This document shows positions 11,763-21,339 of a DNA stretch of 64,000 nt, in pieces. This stretch comes from Bufo bufo (taxonomy: Eukaryota > Chordata > Amphibia > Anura > Bufonidae). The notes beneath the pieces are model-generated. The model saw only the letters and a list, made by a program, of their open reading frames with translations. It was not told the DNA's origin and made no database searches. The translations under genes and the position numbers were made by a program. Numbering within the stretch: the first letter of the stretch is position 1; every line of letters starts with the position of its first letter. The stretch is from positions 303,870,622 to 303,934,621 of the forward strand of contig NC_053390.1 of the NCBI RefSeq assembly GCF_905171765.1, in the 5' to 3' direction.

Positions 11763-12083
11763 GGCCTTTTGCACACGACCATATGTATTTTGCGGTCCGC
11801 AAAAAACGGATCTACAAAAACTACGATTGACATCCGGGTGCATTCCGTATTTTGCGGAATGGAACAGCTGGCCCCTAATAGAACAGTGCTATCCTTGTCC
11901 GTAATGCAGACAATAATAGGACTTGTTCTATTTTTTGCGGAACGGAAATACCGAAACGGAATGCACATGGAGTAACTTCCATATTTTTTGCGAACCCATT
12001 GTAATGAATATACGGTTCCATATACGGTCCGCAAAAAAAACGGAACGGACATGGAAAGAAAATACGTTTGTGTTCATGGGGCC
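11763..12083. mobile_element. PIF/Harbinger-type MITE with TAA target duplication
   Basis: Starts GGCCTTTTGCACACGACC and ends in a diverged complement (GTTCATGGGGCC), flanked by TAA at 11760-11762 and 12084-12086. It is full of short alternating TTTTTTGCGGACCG-type palindromes and has no ORF of its own. It is the same family as 61150-61596, where an empty site confirms the 3-bp TAA target. Confidence 0.75.
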
Positions 12084-12377
12084 TAACCCTGAGTAGGAAG
12101 AACCATTACAGGCTTATCATATGCACAAAAACGGACCAGATATAATCTTACTATATTATCACAGATGCCAAAACGTACAGGTGTTGATATGGCTACTGAA
12201 TATGTTGTAATTTTGGATTGATCAAATAATTAATTTTGCTGGGGTGGTGTTTAGTATATTTTACATGTTTTAATTATAAATAGTTACGTTTTTTAAAGAG
12301 TTTCCTTGCTGCAGTGATAGTAATATAGTCACTAGCCACACAAGAAGAGATTTCCTTAAATTTTCATGACATTAAAT

Positions 12378-12413
12378 ATGTAAATATATTCAGATGACTT
12401 TGAATTTTAAATA
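12378..12413 (+). promoter_or_regulatory. IGHV segment 1 promoter: octamer variant and TATA box
   Basis: ATGTAAAT at 12378-12385 differs by one base from the canonical V-gene octamer ATGCAAAT. TTAAATA at 12407-12413 is the TATA-like box. The leader ATG is 86 bp further on. The same pair occurs at matching spacing before the other two V segments. Confidence 0.7.
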
Positions 12414-12498
12414 GAGAACAGACAAGGAAAAGTTCACTGATCTGTATCAGCACACACAGATCCTGAGCTAAACTTTATTATAATTCCTCGGATCAGAC

Positions 12499-12947
12499 AT
12501 GAAGGCTCTCCTGTGGTTACTCAGTGCTTTATTATCTCTGCAATGTGGGTCTCATTTACTGAAAATGTCTACATTTGTCAGTATAATAATATCTTTCTCA
12601 AATGCTAAAACATATGTTTTTCTATTTGCAGGTGTCACTTCACAAATCTCTATGGTGGAGTCTGGTCCTGGAACTGTGAAACCAGCAGGGACTCTGGACA
12701 TGATCTGTAAAGTGACCGGGGCCTCCCTCACTGACAGCACTAACATGTATTGTGTAGCGTGGGTCAGACAACCTGAAGGGAAAGGACTGGACTGGTTAGG
12801 AAGAATATGTCACAATAATCACATAGATTATGGCCAAACTGTCCAGGGACGTTCAACTCTAACAAGAGACACAAATAAAGGAGAAGTTTATTTCAAACTC
12901 ACTGGAGTGAAACCTGAAGAATCTGGGAAATATTATTGTGCTAGACA
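12499..12947 (+). CDS. Immunoglobulin heavy-chain V segment 1
   Basis: Leader exon 12499-12544 (MKALLWLLSALLSLQ plus one base), donor GTGGGT, 87-bp phase-1 intron, acceptor TTTGCAG, V exon 12632-12947. The V domain has QISMVESGPG, first Cys in LDMICKVTG, Trp in WVRQPEGKGLDWLG and the second Cys in GKYYCAR. Extra cysteines sit in CDR1 (NMYCVAW) and CDR2 (RICHNN). It ends CARH and runs straight into a recombination signal. No defect is seen, so it looks functional. The 87-bp intron has no stop and is a multiple of three, so an unspliced transcript would also stay in frame. It supplies the V part of B-cell heavy chains after VDJ joining. Confidence 0.93.
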
Positions 12948-12986
12948 CACAGTGTAACAGATGGACTGAGGACGTGTACAGAAACA
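12948..12986 (+). promoter_or_regulatory. V segment 1 recombination signal (23-bp spacer)
   Basis: Heptamer CACAGTG at 12948-12954, spacer 12955-12977 (23 bp), nonamer ACAGAAACA at 12978-12986 (consensus ACAAAAACC). The 23-bp spacer is right for a VH segment joining to a D segment with 12-bp spacers. Confidence 0.92.
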
Positions 12987-14114
12987 GATTTTAGTGAACG
13001 TGATTTAAAGGAAATGTGTCACCAAAAATATGATCTCCCACTTAAAAGGTAATCTATCAGTTTTATGGTGCCCTAACTAATAGCAAAATGCTGGGACACT
13101 TTCTTTAATTTTGGCAAAATATTGTAGTGAACATCCCTAGTACATAAATTTGTGAGCTTGTGGCTCTCCCTGCCCACTTGCTGCTGATTCAGTTAGAAAA
13201 AACCCTGTCAATCAGAGGCAGGTGGACGGAATAATTAAAAACAGAGAATGAAATTTTAGAAAATTGCTATTTTTTTAAAAATTTTCTTACATTTTGGATT
13301 TTTTTTTTTATAAAGGTAAAACATACTAACTCAAATTTACAAGTAACATGAAGTACAATGTTTTATAAGAACACAATCTCAATATTGCTTGGAAAAGTAA
13401 AAGTAAAGTTATTGCCACATAATGTGATATAAATAAGATTTGCAAAATTCAGCTCGGTCCTTAGGGTGAAAAATAGTTTGGTTCTGAAGGAGTCAAACAA
13501 ACTGATAAATGAATGGAAATATTCTGTACATTTTACACAATATAGCAGATCTACTAAGATATAGACAGTGGCTGATTCTGGACTGCCTAATCTACATTTA
13601 TACCATCTATAAGGATGTCTTCACATGTGACAGATTTTGTTATAGAAATTTCTGTAACTGAAAATCTGTTTCATTCATGCATGATGCTGTTTTGGAGGCA
13701 TGAACATGGATTTCTACAAGGCCCATTCAAAGGTACAGAACTGAGTTTCAGTTTCTTGCCTTAGTTTAAATCAGAATTTTGCCACAAAATGTAATCACAA
13801 TGTTGATGCACATTGTTTCATAGAAGTCATACCTATCTCCCCCTAAGCCATACCTACTCTGTTTTAACCAATCTCCGATGTGATTGGATGGCGACACAGC
13901 CAGGGAGAAGGAGACGCCCTTTGAGAAACCCTGGCATCTCCTCCTCCCTGTTCCGATGCTCAGCATTTACATACTGAGCGCGATAACTTCAGGCGGGTGC
14001 AGCAGGCGTAGGGGCGATGTTTAAAAAAAACAAAACTGGGTGGCAGCATCAGTGGGGGGTACCCTGCAAGTACAGGTATTTAGCTCCTATAAGTAAAACA
14101 GATGAAAGGTCCTC
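12987..14114. repeat. Interspersed repeat debris downstream of V segment 1
   Basis: No gene. 13009 starts like a TTAA-flanked MITE (AGGAAATGTGTCACC after TTAA). 13290-13470 is a copy of the family whose end is seen at 58220-58440 (ACTCAAATTTA, then AAGTACAATGT). 13830-14115 ends in GATGAAAGGTCCTCTTTAA, the right terminus of the TTAA MITE family at 23053. Boundaries are approximate. Confidence 0.45.
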
Positions 14115-14739
14115 TTTAATGAGTTTCAATCCAGATTTATCATTGAGATGCAAAAAAGTTAATATCTCCCTCCAGGAGGAGGGTGGAGTAGGAAAACTGG
14201 AGGAGCTTTTGTAGACAAAAGTGTTAGGTCTAAGGAAAAGCCAAATTTATCAAGTAATATGAGACATTTAATAAATGTGGCATAAAGTATTTCAACGCAG
14301 ACTCCAGCAAAACTGACTTCAAATTTTGCCTTCATGATAAATTCCCCCCTAAATAATTTCCGTCTTATGGATTCCGTTATTTTCCATTATAACCATTAGA
14401 GATGGCCTTGCGGTTCGCCCGGCGGTCGTTTCGTGGCGAACTTTGCGCGTTCACGATTTGCCAAACATGCGAACATATGACGAGGTCCGCCAGCGCCATA
14501 TTCTATTGCATTGTGCTGAACTTTGACCCATGACACACACATCAGTTGGGACAGGACAGCCAATTGAGACGTTTCAGCACATGGAAAAAAAAACACCCTA
14601 TAACAGAACCCGATCTGGCAGCCATTTTACATTTTGTGTTTTGCCAATGTAGGGAGAGGTTGCTTTGTGGAGCAGGCACAGACTGTTAGGGACACCAAAC
14701 GCTAGCTAATAGGGCCACAAAAGTCCTTTTGAGGAATTG

Positions 14740-15350
14740 TATAGGTGTGCTATCGATAGGTGTGATATACTGAGGGGTGTCATATACAAAATACTGATTG
14801 AGGGGTGCAATATACCTGCTTCCACCAAATATTGATTAAGGGGTGCGATATACCTGCTTCCACAAAATACTGAATAAGGGGTTTGATACAAAATACAGAT
14901 TGAGGGGTGCGACATACCTGCTTCCATCAAATATTGACTAAGGGGTTCTATATACCTGCTTCCACAAAATACTGATTAAGGAGATTGATATACCTGCTTC
15001 CACCAAATATTTATTCAGGCCTGCGATACACCTGAATCCACAAAATATTGATTAAGGGATTTGATATACCAGCTTCCAAAAAATACTGATTGAGGGGTGC
15101 GATATACCTGCTTCCTCCAAATATTGATTGAGACCTGCGATACACCTGCTTCCACAAAATACTGATTAAGGGGATTGATATACCTGCTTCCGCCAAATAT
15201 TGATTAAGGCCTGTGATACACCTGCTTCTACAAAATACTGATTAAGGGGTTTGATATACCAGCTTCCACAAAATACTGATTGAGGCCTGTGATATACCTG
15301 CTTCTACCAAATTCTGATTGAGGCCGGCGATATACCTGCTTCCACAAATT
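14740..15350. repeat. 38-bp minisatellite in hAT-1
   Basis: About 16 copies of a unit reading roughly GATTGAGGGGTGCGATATAC then CTGCTTCCACCAAATATT. Units vary by substitutions and a few indels. Stop-free stretches on the minus strand (14706-14930, 15011-15196) are by-products. Confidence 0.85.
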
Positions 15351-15384
15351 CTGCTAGGGACTTTGGCACAGGGTCAGTTTAAAA

Positions 15385-15923
15385 ATGACAGGCAGAGGAA
15401 GAGGCAGGCCGTTCCGCAGGGCTGGTAGGGGACGGGCAGGTGCACCAGGCCGGAGCCTAAGTGGGAAGTTGGAGAAGGTGCATGCAATTACGTCAAAGGA
15501 TGCACCAGAGTTAGTTGAGTGGCTCACTCAGCCTTCCGCTTCTGCACCCTCCTCACTCTCTGCTGTATGCATCCCCAAATACAACACCACCACCACCACC
15601 ACCACCATAGCCCCTCCACATTTAAGTCAGAGGAATTATTTTCCCATCCATTCCCAGACCTTACCGATGTGCAGCCATTTTTGGCATCGGATGAGGAAGA
15701 GGAGGTAGCAACGGCCGCCACCCAGCGCTCTGATGACAGTACCCAGATCAGCCCAAGGAGGGTGGTCCGCAGTGTTGCTGCCTACTCAGAGATCTATAAT
15801 GTCAGTGGTGGTGAAGGTGACGATGATGACGTGTGGATGGACACTTGTTCTTTTCTGTCAGATGAATGCCTAATTTTTGGGGCCTGTACTCCACTGGCCT
15901 ACAGTAAAATTGTTATTCAGTGA
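15385..15923 (+). pseudogene. N-terminal hAT transposase remnant
   Basis: The frame at 15385 starts MTGRGRGRPFRRAGRGRAG, an arginine-glycine rich N-terminus, then ELVEWLTQPSASAP. The hAT-2 frame at 25536 has the same plan (KGRGPGRG, then EIVDWVADSASSFFTLFP), which supports its origin. After a CAC run (15589-15608) the frame shifts; downstream acidic stretches (DEEEEVATAATQRS, DDDDVW) come from frame 15519-15923. The BED finger, catalytic core and dimerisation domain are absent. Confidence 0.55.
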
Positions 15924-16727
15924 CCGCCTAATGTACCTGCAGCAACATAATCACTTGTTCTTTTCTGTCAGCTGAATGCCTAATTCTTGGGGCCTGTACT
16001 CCCGTGGCCTAAAATAAATTGTTTCTAGGCTCCAGCAGGGCACATTTTTGAGAGTTTCCCTTTAAGAAGCATAAAAATGGTCCCTGAATAAAATACATAT
16101 TTTTTGTAGGAATTTTTGCCATTGACCCCCCTGGTATGCCACTGTCCATGTTGTGGGACTATTTGTGCACTTCTAGTAAGTATTTGGTGGCTGCAAATAT
16201 GACCTGAAGGTTTTTCAGGTTCGCCTGCTATTAAAGTGAAAGGGGCCCGCCGCGAACGCACGGTTCGCGGACATTTGATCGCATTCGCTAAACGTCCCGG
16301 GCGATGTTCGTCCATCTCTAATAACCATGTTATTTTCCATTATAACCATGTTATAATGAAAAGCCATAACGGAATACATATGTGAACAAGCCCTTAATGA
16401 GTTTCACTTCACAATTATCATTGAGACTTTTTTTTTAAGTCGCAAAAAAGTTAAAATCTCACTCTAGGAGAAGTGTGGAGTAGGAAAACCAGAGGAGCTT
16501 TTCTAGACAAAAGTGTTAGGTCTAAGGATAAGCCAAATTTATCAAGTAATATGAGACATTTAATAAATGTGGCATAAAGTACTCCAACACAGACTTGAAC
16601 AAAACTGACTTTAAATTTCCCCCCCATGATAAATTCCCCCCTAAATAATTTCTGTCTTATGGATTCCGTTATTTTCCGTTAAAACCATGTTATTTTCTGT
16701 TATAACCTTGCTAGAACGGAAAGCCAT

Positions 16728-17064
16728 CAGTGATGAGCGGCAGGGGCAATATTCGAATTTGCGATATTTTGCAAATATTTGGGCGAATATTCGTCATATA
16801 TTTGCAAATTTGAGAATTCGTGATCTCCGGTCATTATTTTCTTGATTGCAAAAATCGGCAATCGGAAAATTTGCGATCCGAAAATTTGCGATTCCGAAAA
16901 TTTGCGATCAACACTACTCCTAAAGTCAACTATATTGCAGCTTTCTAATTGGCCCACAAGCAAGAAGCAATGAGGGATCATGGGTACTGATGAAAAAAAA
17001 ATCTAGAATATTTGCTAATATTCACTAAAAAAATTCACGATTAGAATATTCGTGATCAACACTA
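16728..17064. mobile_element. Short hAT-type MITE, 337 bp
   Basis: Flanked by an exact 8-bp duplication AAAGCCAT (16720-16727 and 17065-17072). Ends CAGTGATGAGCGG and GATCAACACTA form an imperfect inverted repeat. The inside is AT-rich, with repeated GAATATTCG and AAAATTTGCGAT motifs. It sits in the second unit of the ~350-bp array. Confidence 0.8.
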
Positions 17065-17339
17065 AAAGCCATAACAGAATATATAGCATTGATGTGAACA
17101 AGCCCTTAATGAGTTTCAATCTAAATTTATCATTGAGACTTTTTTTTAAAGTCGCAAAAAAGTTCAAATCTCACTCCAGGAGGAGTGTGGAGTAGGAAAA
17201 CCGGAGGAGCTTTTCTAGACAAAAGTGTTTATCAAGTAATATGAGACATTTGATAAATGTGGCATAAAGTACTCCAACGCAGACTTAAGCAAAACTGACC
17301 CTCATGATAGATTCCCCCCTAAATACTTTCCTGCCCGGC

Positions 17340-18035
17340 CATAGTGTGACACCAGAGCAGGTGTTCAGTGCGGCGAGGAGCATATTTACCCCTAAGAGGA
17401 CTCGCCTTTCCTCCTAAGATGTTGAGAGACTAACCTTTATAAAGATGAATCAGGCATGAATCAACCAGGATTTCCAGACACTGATGCCTGATGCAACAGA
17501 ATAGATCATTCTGCCACTAATGATCATACTGTAGTGTGCTGCCACACTGGAATATTGTGCAAAATGGGCCGTTACATGCTGCTGCCACCATTCTGATGCT
17601 GTCATCTACATGATGCCACCCACCTGCTGCCTCTAATGCCATTCCTACAAAGGGGATTCTTGATATGTACATGTTACATTTTTACAAGGATATTCATGCC
17701 ACTGGGCCTTGCTACCACACTGCTGCTACTGCTACTACTGTTATCTGCAACCAACTTGTGCTGTATGCCACTGTATGCTGCTGCTGCCATTGTCCCCACT
17801 CTGTCATGGGGCCACTATTGTCACTGTTACTGCCACAGCTGCTGCTGCCACTATCCCCACTCTGTCATGGGGCCACTATTGTCACTGTTACTGCCACTGC
17901 TGCTGCCCTCCCTCCCCACTCTGTTAAGGGAACACTATTGTCCCTGTTTGGCCGTGTTGAAATCACTGTTTATTTTTCACTGTTTATTTTTCCGGTCTTC
18001 TGATCCGTTATAAGAATAGAAAAATTGAAGAAGAA
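17340..18035. repeat. Non-coding stretch with a ~60-bp triplicated block
   Basis: 17786-17940 holds three copies of CCCCACTCTGTCATGGGGCC followed by ACTATTGTCACTGTTACTGCC. Overlapping leucine/cysteine-rich reading frames here are artefacts of the repeat. Nothing else is recognisable in 17340-17785. Confidence 0.55.
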
Positions 18036-18039
18036 AAAA

Positions 18040-18480
18040 ACGGTTCATGTATTTTGAGCAACCATACCGCCTATTTCACACAGTCAGTATTTGGTCAGTA
18101 TTTTGCATCAGAATTTGATCAGTATTTGTAAGCCAAAATGCAGTAGTGGGTCCAAAACAAAGAAGAGATCTAAATATTTCCATAACATTTTATCTCTGTT
18201 TTGGACCCACTCCTGTTTTTGGCTTACAAATACTGATGCCACTTACTGACTAAATACTGACCGTGTGAAAGAGACCATTAAATTCCTGCATGCAGGACTT
18301 TTTTTTTTCATGTAAAAAAAATAACATTTCACACATAAATGGCCAAAACGAATGAAAATTGAGCATAAGGTCTCTTTTAAACAGTCAGTATTTCGAATCA
18401 GTATTTGTAAGCCAAAAGCAGGAGTGGGTCCAAAACACAGGAGATATGCAAATATTTCCATTACATTTTACATTCAATTT
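18040..18480. mobile_element. Fold-back MITE plus a partial second copy
   Basis: TTTCACACAGTCAGTATTTGG at about 18055 pairs with CTAAATACTGACCGTGTGAAA at about 18250. GTAAGCCAAAATGCAGTAGTGGG pairs with CCCACTCCTGTTTTTGGCTTAC. A second, incomplete copy lies at 18366-18470 (TTTAAACAGTCAGTATTTCG, then GGAGTGGGTCCAAAACACAG). Confidence 0.6.
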
Positions 18481-18497
18481 TTTTTATCAAATACTTA

Positions 18498-20074
18498 CAG
18501 TGAGGAACAGAAGTATTTGAACACCCTGCGATTTTGCAAGTTCTCCCACTTAGAAATCATGGAGGGGTCTGAAATTCACATTGTAGGTGCATTCCCCCTC
18601 TGAGAGATTCAGGAAATCACATTGTATGATTTTTAAAGAATGTATTTGTCTTGCACTGCTAAACATAAGTATTTGAACACCTGAGAAAATCTGTGTTAAT
18701 ATTTGGCACAGAAGCCTTTGTTGGCAATTACAGAGGTCAAACATTTCCTGTAGTTCTTGACCACACTGCACACACTGCAACAGGGATTTTGGCCCACTCC
18801 TCCACACAGATCTCCCCTAGATCTGTCAGGTTTCGGTGCTGTCGCTGAGCAACACAGAGTTTAAGCTCCCGCCAAAGATGTTCTATTCGATTTAGGTCTG
18901 TAGACTGGCTAGGCCACTCCAGAACCTTGATATGCTTTTTACGGAGCCACTCCTTGGTTATCCTGACTGTGTGCTTTGGGTCGTTGTCATGTTGGAAGAC
19001 CCAGCCACGACCCATCTTCAATGTTCTGACTGAGGGAAGGAGGTTGTTGCTCAAACTCTCACAATAAATGGCCCCATTCATCCTCTCCTTAATACAGTGC
19101 AGTCGTCCTGTCCCTTTCACAGAAAAGCACCCCCAAAGCATGATGTTACCACCCCCATGCTTCACAGTAGGGATGGTGTTCTTGGGATGAAACTCATCCT
19201 TCTTTTTCCTACAAACACGACGAGTGAAGTTTAGACCAAAAAGTTCTACTTTGGTCTCATCGGTCCACATTACTTTCTCCCATTCCTCCTCTGGATCATC
19301 CAGATGGTAATTGGCAAACTTCAGACGGGCCTGGACATGTGATGACCTGAGCAGGGGAACCTTCTCTGCAATGCATGATTTGAAACCATGACGGCGTAGT
19401 GTTCTACCGACAGTGACCTTTGAAACTGTGGTCCCAGCTCTCTTCATGTCATTGACCAGCTCCTCCCTTGTAGTTCTGGGCTGATTCCTCACCTTTATTA
19501 TCATCAGTGATACCCCACGAGGTGAGATCTTGCATGGAGCCCCAGTCCGAGGGAGATTGACAGTCGTCTTTAGCCTCTTCCATTTTCTAACAATTGTTCC
19601 AACAGTTGATCTATTTTCACCAAGCTGCTTGGCAATTTTCCTGTAGCCCTTTCCTGCCTTGTGGAGGTCCACAATTTTGTCTCTAGTGTCTTTTTACAGC
19701 TCTTTAGTCTTGCCCATTGTAGTAATTGGCTTCTGACTGACTGTGGGGTGGACAGGTGTCTTTAAAGAGCTCCGACAGGTGCTACTAAGTTAGATTGATA
19801 AGTGGAGTAGAGGTGGACTTTTTAAAGGCACAGTAACAGGTCTTTGAGAGACAGAATTCTTGCTGTTTCTCAGGTGTTCAAATACTTATGTTCAGCAGTG
19901 CAAGACAAATAAATTCTTTAAAAATCATACAATGTGATTTCTGGATTTTTTTTATTTTATTCTGTCTCTCAGAGTGGGAATGCACCTACAATGTGAATTT
20001 CAGAACCCTCCATGATTTCTAAGTGCGAAAACTTGCAAAATCGCAGGGTGTTCAAATACTTCTGTTCCTCACTG
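18498..20074 (-). mobile_element. Tc1/mariner transposon (Tc1-2), 1577 bp
   Basis: Ends CAGTGAGGAACAGAAGTATT (18498) and its complement (20074) are flanked by TA at 18496-18497 and 20075-20076. The inverted repeats are over 200 bp long. The transposase reads on the minus strand and is damaged. This family is common in fish and amphibians. Confidence 0.95.
18737..19717 (-). pseudogene. Tc1-2 transposase pseudogene
   Basis: Translation from the likely start at 19717 gives MGKTKEL, then an in-frame TAA at 19696-19694. The rest is open from 19672. It has helix-turn-helix domains ([19 protein letters not shown]), first catalytic D in [12 protein letters not shown] and second D in [12 protein letters not shown]. 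The third motif is altered to [11 protein letters not shown] (normally [11 protein letters not shown]) but keeps the E. After [12 protein letters not shown] the frame shifts, so the normal C-terminus is lost. Not functional without repair. Confidence 0.92.
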
Positions 20075-20084
20075 TAAGTACTAC

Positions 20085-20240
20085 TTCCTCTTCAGGATTA
20101 CACTGCACATTGTCTCAAAGGTGCAGTGTAATTACAGGTGTTGGTTCCATTCTTTGAATGGGACAAGCACTTGTTATTACACTGTGCCACCTTTGCAAGC
20201 GAGACAATGTGCAGTGTAATCTTAAGGAAGAAGCATTGCT
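20085..20240. repeat. Fold-back repeat next to Tc1-2
   Basis: AGGATTACACTGCACATTGTCTC (about 20094) is the complement of GAGACAATGTGCAGTGTAATCTT (about 20200), with further pairing through GGTGCAGTGTAATTA. A small MITE or hairpin with no coding content. Confidence 0.6.
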
Positions 20241-21330
20241 TATGTGCGCTCCCCCTCCTCTTCAAACAGCTGATCGTCTGGGGGGCCGGGTGTCAGACCC
20301 CCACTGGCCAGATATTGATAATCTATCCCTGTGGTGATACCAAATTTAAATATTTATAAAATTGATGTATTTTTTGTTTTTACTATTTGTTGTTTACTTT
20401 TGAACAATAAAAGCAGGTTTAAAAAAAAAAAAAAAAACATTTCTAGGCTGCTACATTCCTAGAACTGGAAATTATTTATTTGTTTCTTTCATGTAGCTGT
20501 ATAAGTGTTTGCTTTTAGTGGGATAAGTTGCAGCTTTATTTTTTATAACATTTTAGGAAACATGCAATATATTGAATAATGTTAGACTTATTGGGATAAA
20601 GGGAGGGGAAAAATGGAAATTTTGAATTTATTTTTTACACCACATTCCAGTAATTAAGTTACTTTGCTCTGCAGGTTATTTTAAGTGCAGAAATGTTCTT
20701 TATGTACTGTATTTTTGGTTTATTCATTTTATAGAGGTTGGTAATAGCACATGCATGCAGCTAGTAAGAAGCATTATTGAACTATTAGAACTGATGTCTG
20801 ATAGTTTAATATCAATAATTCTTGCTTACATCCAGGTCTGAAAAAAATCACAGAAAACAAATAATAATGCACTAACACAATAGATGCAAGCATTATAGAT
20901 ATAACATCATGCTTAATTCGCAACAACATTAACATGGATTCAAACCTCCATACGAATGCTTACGCATTTCCAGCAGAAGTGATATTATTCACCATAATGC
21001 TAGGATTAAGAACATTGACCACGGTTTCTGAGAGCACTAAAACTGGAAACTGTCTTAGGACGCCTTCCCTTGGCTGAGATCAGGGAATGCGTTCCATACT
21101 GGTAATACTTTGGAATTACGGACGTGCCTAGATATTTGGTACACAGTAAAAAAAAGCGCACAATACGGTAGTACGTTCTAAATGGTGTTTATAATATTAA
21201 AAAACGTGCAATGGAGGCTCACCTTGTAGGGTTGTGCTAATATAGGCACAACCCTATTGAAAGCTTGTTGTACAAGATCTTGTCATGCTGCCGCATGGTC
21301 ATAGTTCCTTTGGAGAGAGATGTCCAGTCC
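20241..21330. other. AT-rich sequence with nothing recognised
   Basis: Contains a poly-A run (20420-20437) after an AATAAA at 20407, which may be the tail of an old retroposed copy. Otherwise no ORF, repeat array or RNA gene that I can support. Confidence 0.4.
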
Positions 21331-21339
21331 CTCCAAAAG

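Larger units (their letters stand above)
14397..16320 (+). mobile_element. hAT transposon derivative (hAT-1), 1924 bp
   Basis: Ends TAGAGATGGCC and GTCCATCTCTA form the terminal inverted repeat. Both sides carry the 8-bp duplication ATAACCAT (14389-14396 and 16321-16328), the hallmark of hAT. Inside are a 38-bp minisatellite, an N-terminal transposase-like exon (15385) and a short CAC run. The catalytic part is deleted, so movement needs another element's transposase. Confidence 0.9.
14118..17335. repeat. Tandem array of three ~350-bp units, split by two hAT insertions
   Basis: The unit begins AATGAGTTTCA and runs through CTCCAGGAGG, TATCAAGTAATATGAGACAT, AATAAATGTGGCATAAAGTA and CCCCCCTAAATA to ATTTTCCATTATAACCAT. 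Copies start at about 14118, 16397 and 17107; with the two hAT elements removed they are 350-370 bp, and the third is shorter. No coding content. Confidence 0.7.

Noticed and set aside
12499..12957. V segment 1 as one uninterrupted 152-codon exon
   Set aside because: Donor GTGGGT, acceptor TTTGCAG and the arrangement of segments 2 and 3 show a normal leader intron that happens to be open.
15519..15923. Histidine-run protein (HHHHHHHH)
   Set aside because: Produced by a CAC microsatellite read in a different frame from the transposase remnant.
17636..18013. Three overlapping leucine/cysteine-rich frames that could look like membrane proteins
   Set aside because: They are shadows of a ~60-bp repeat rich in CTG and CCACT; no start context or family match.
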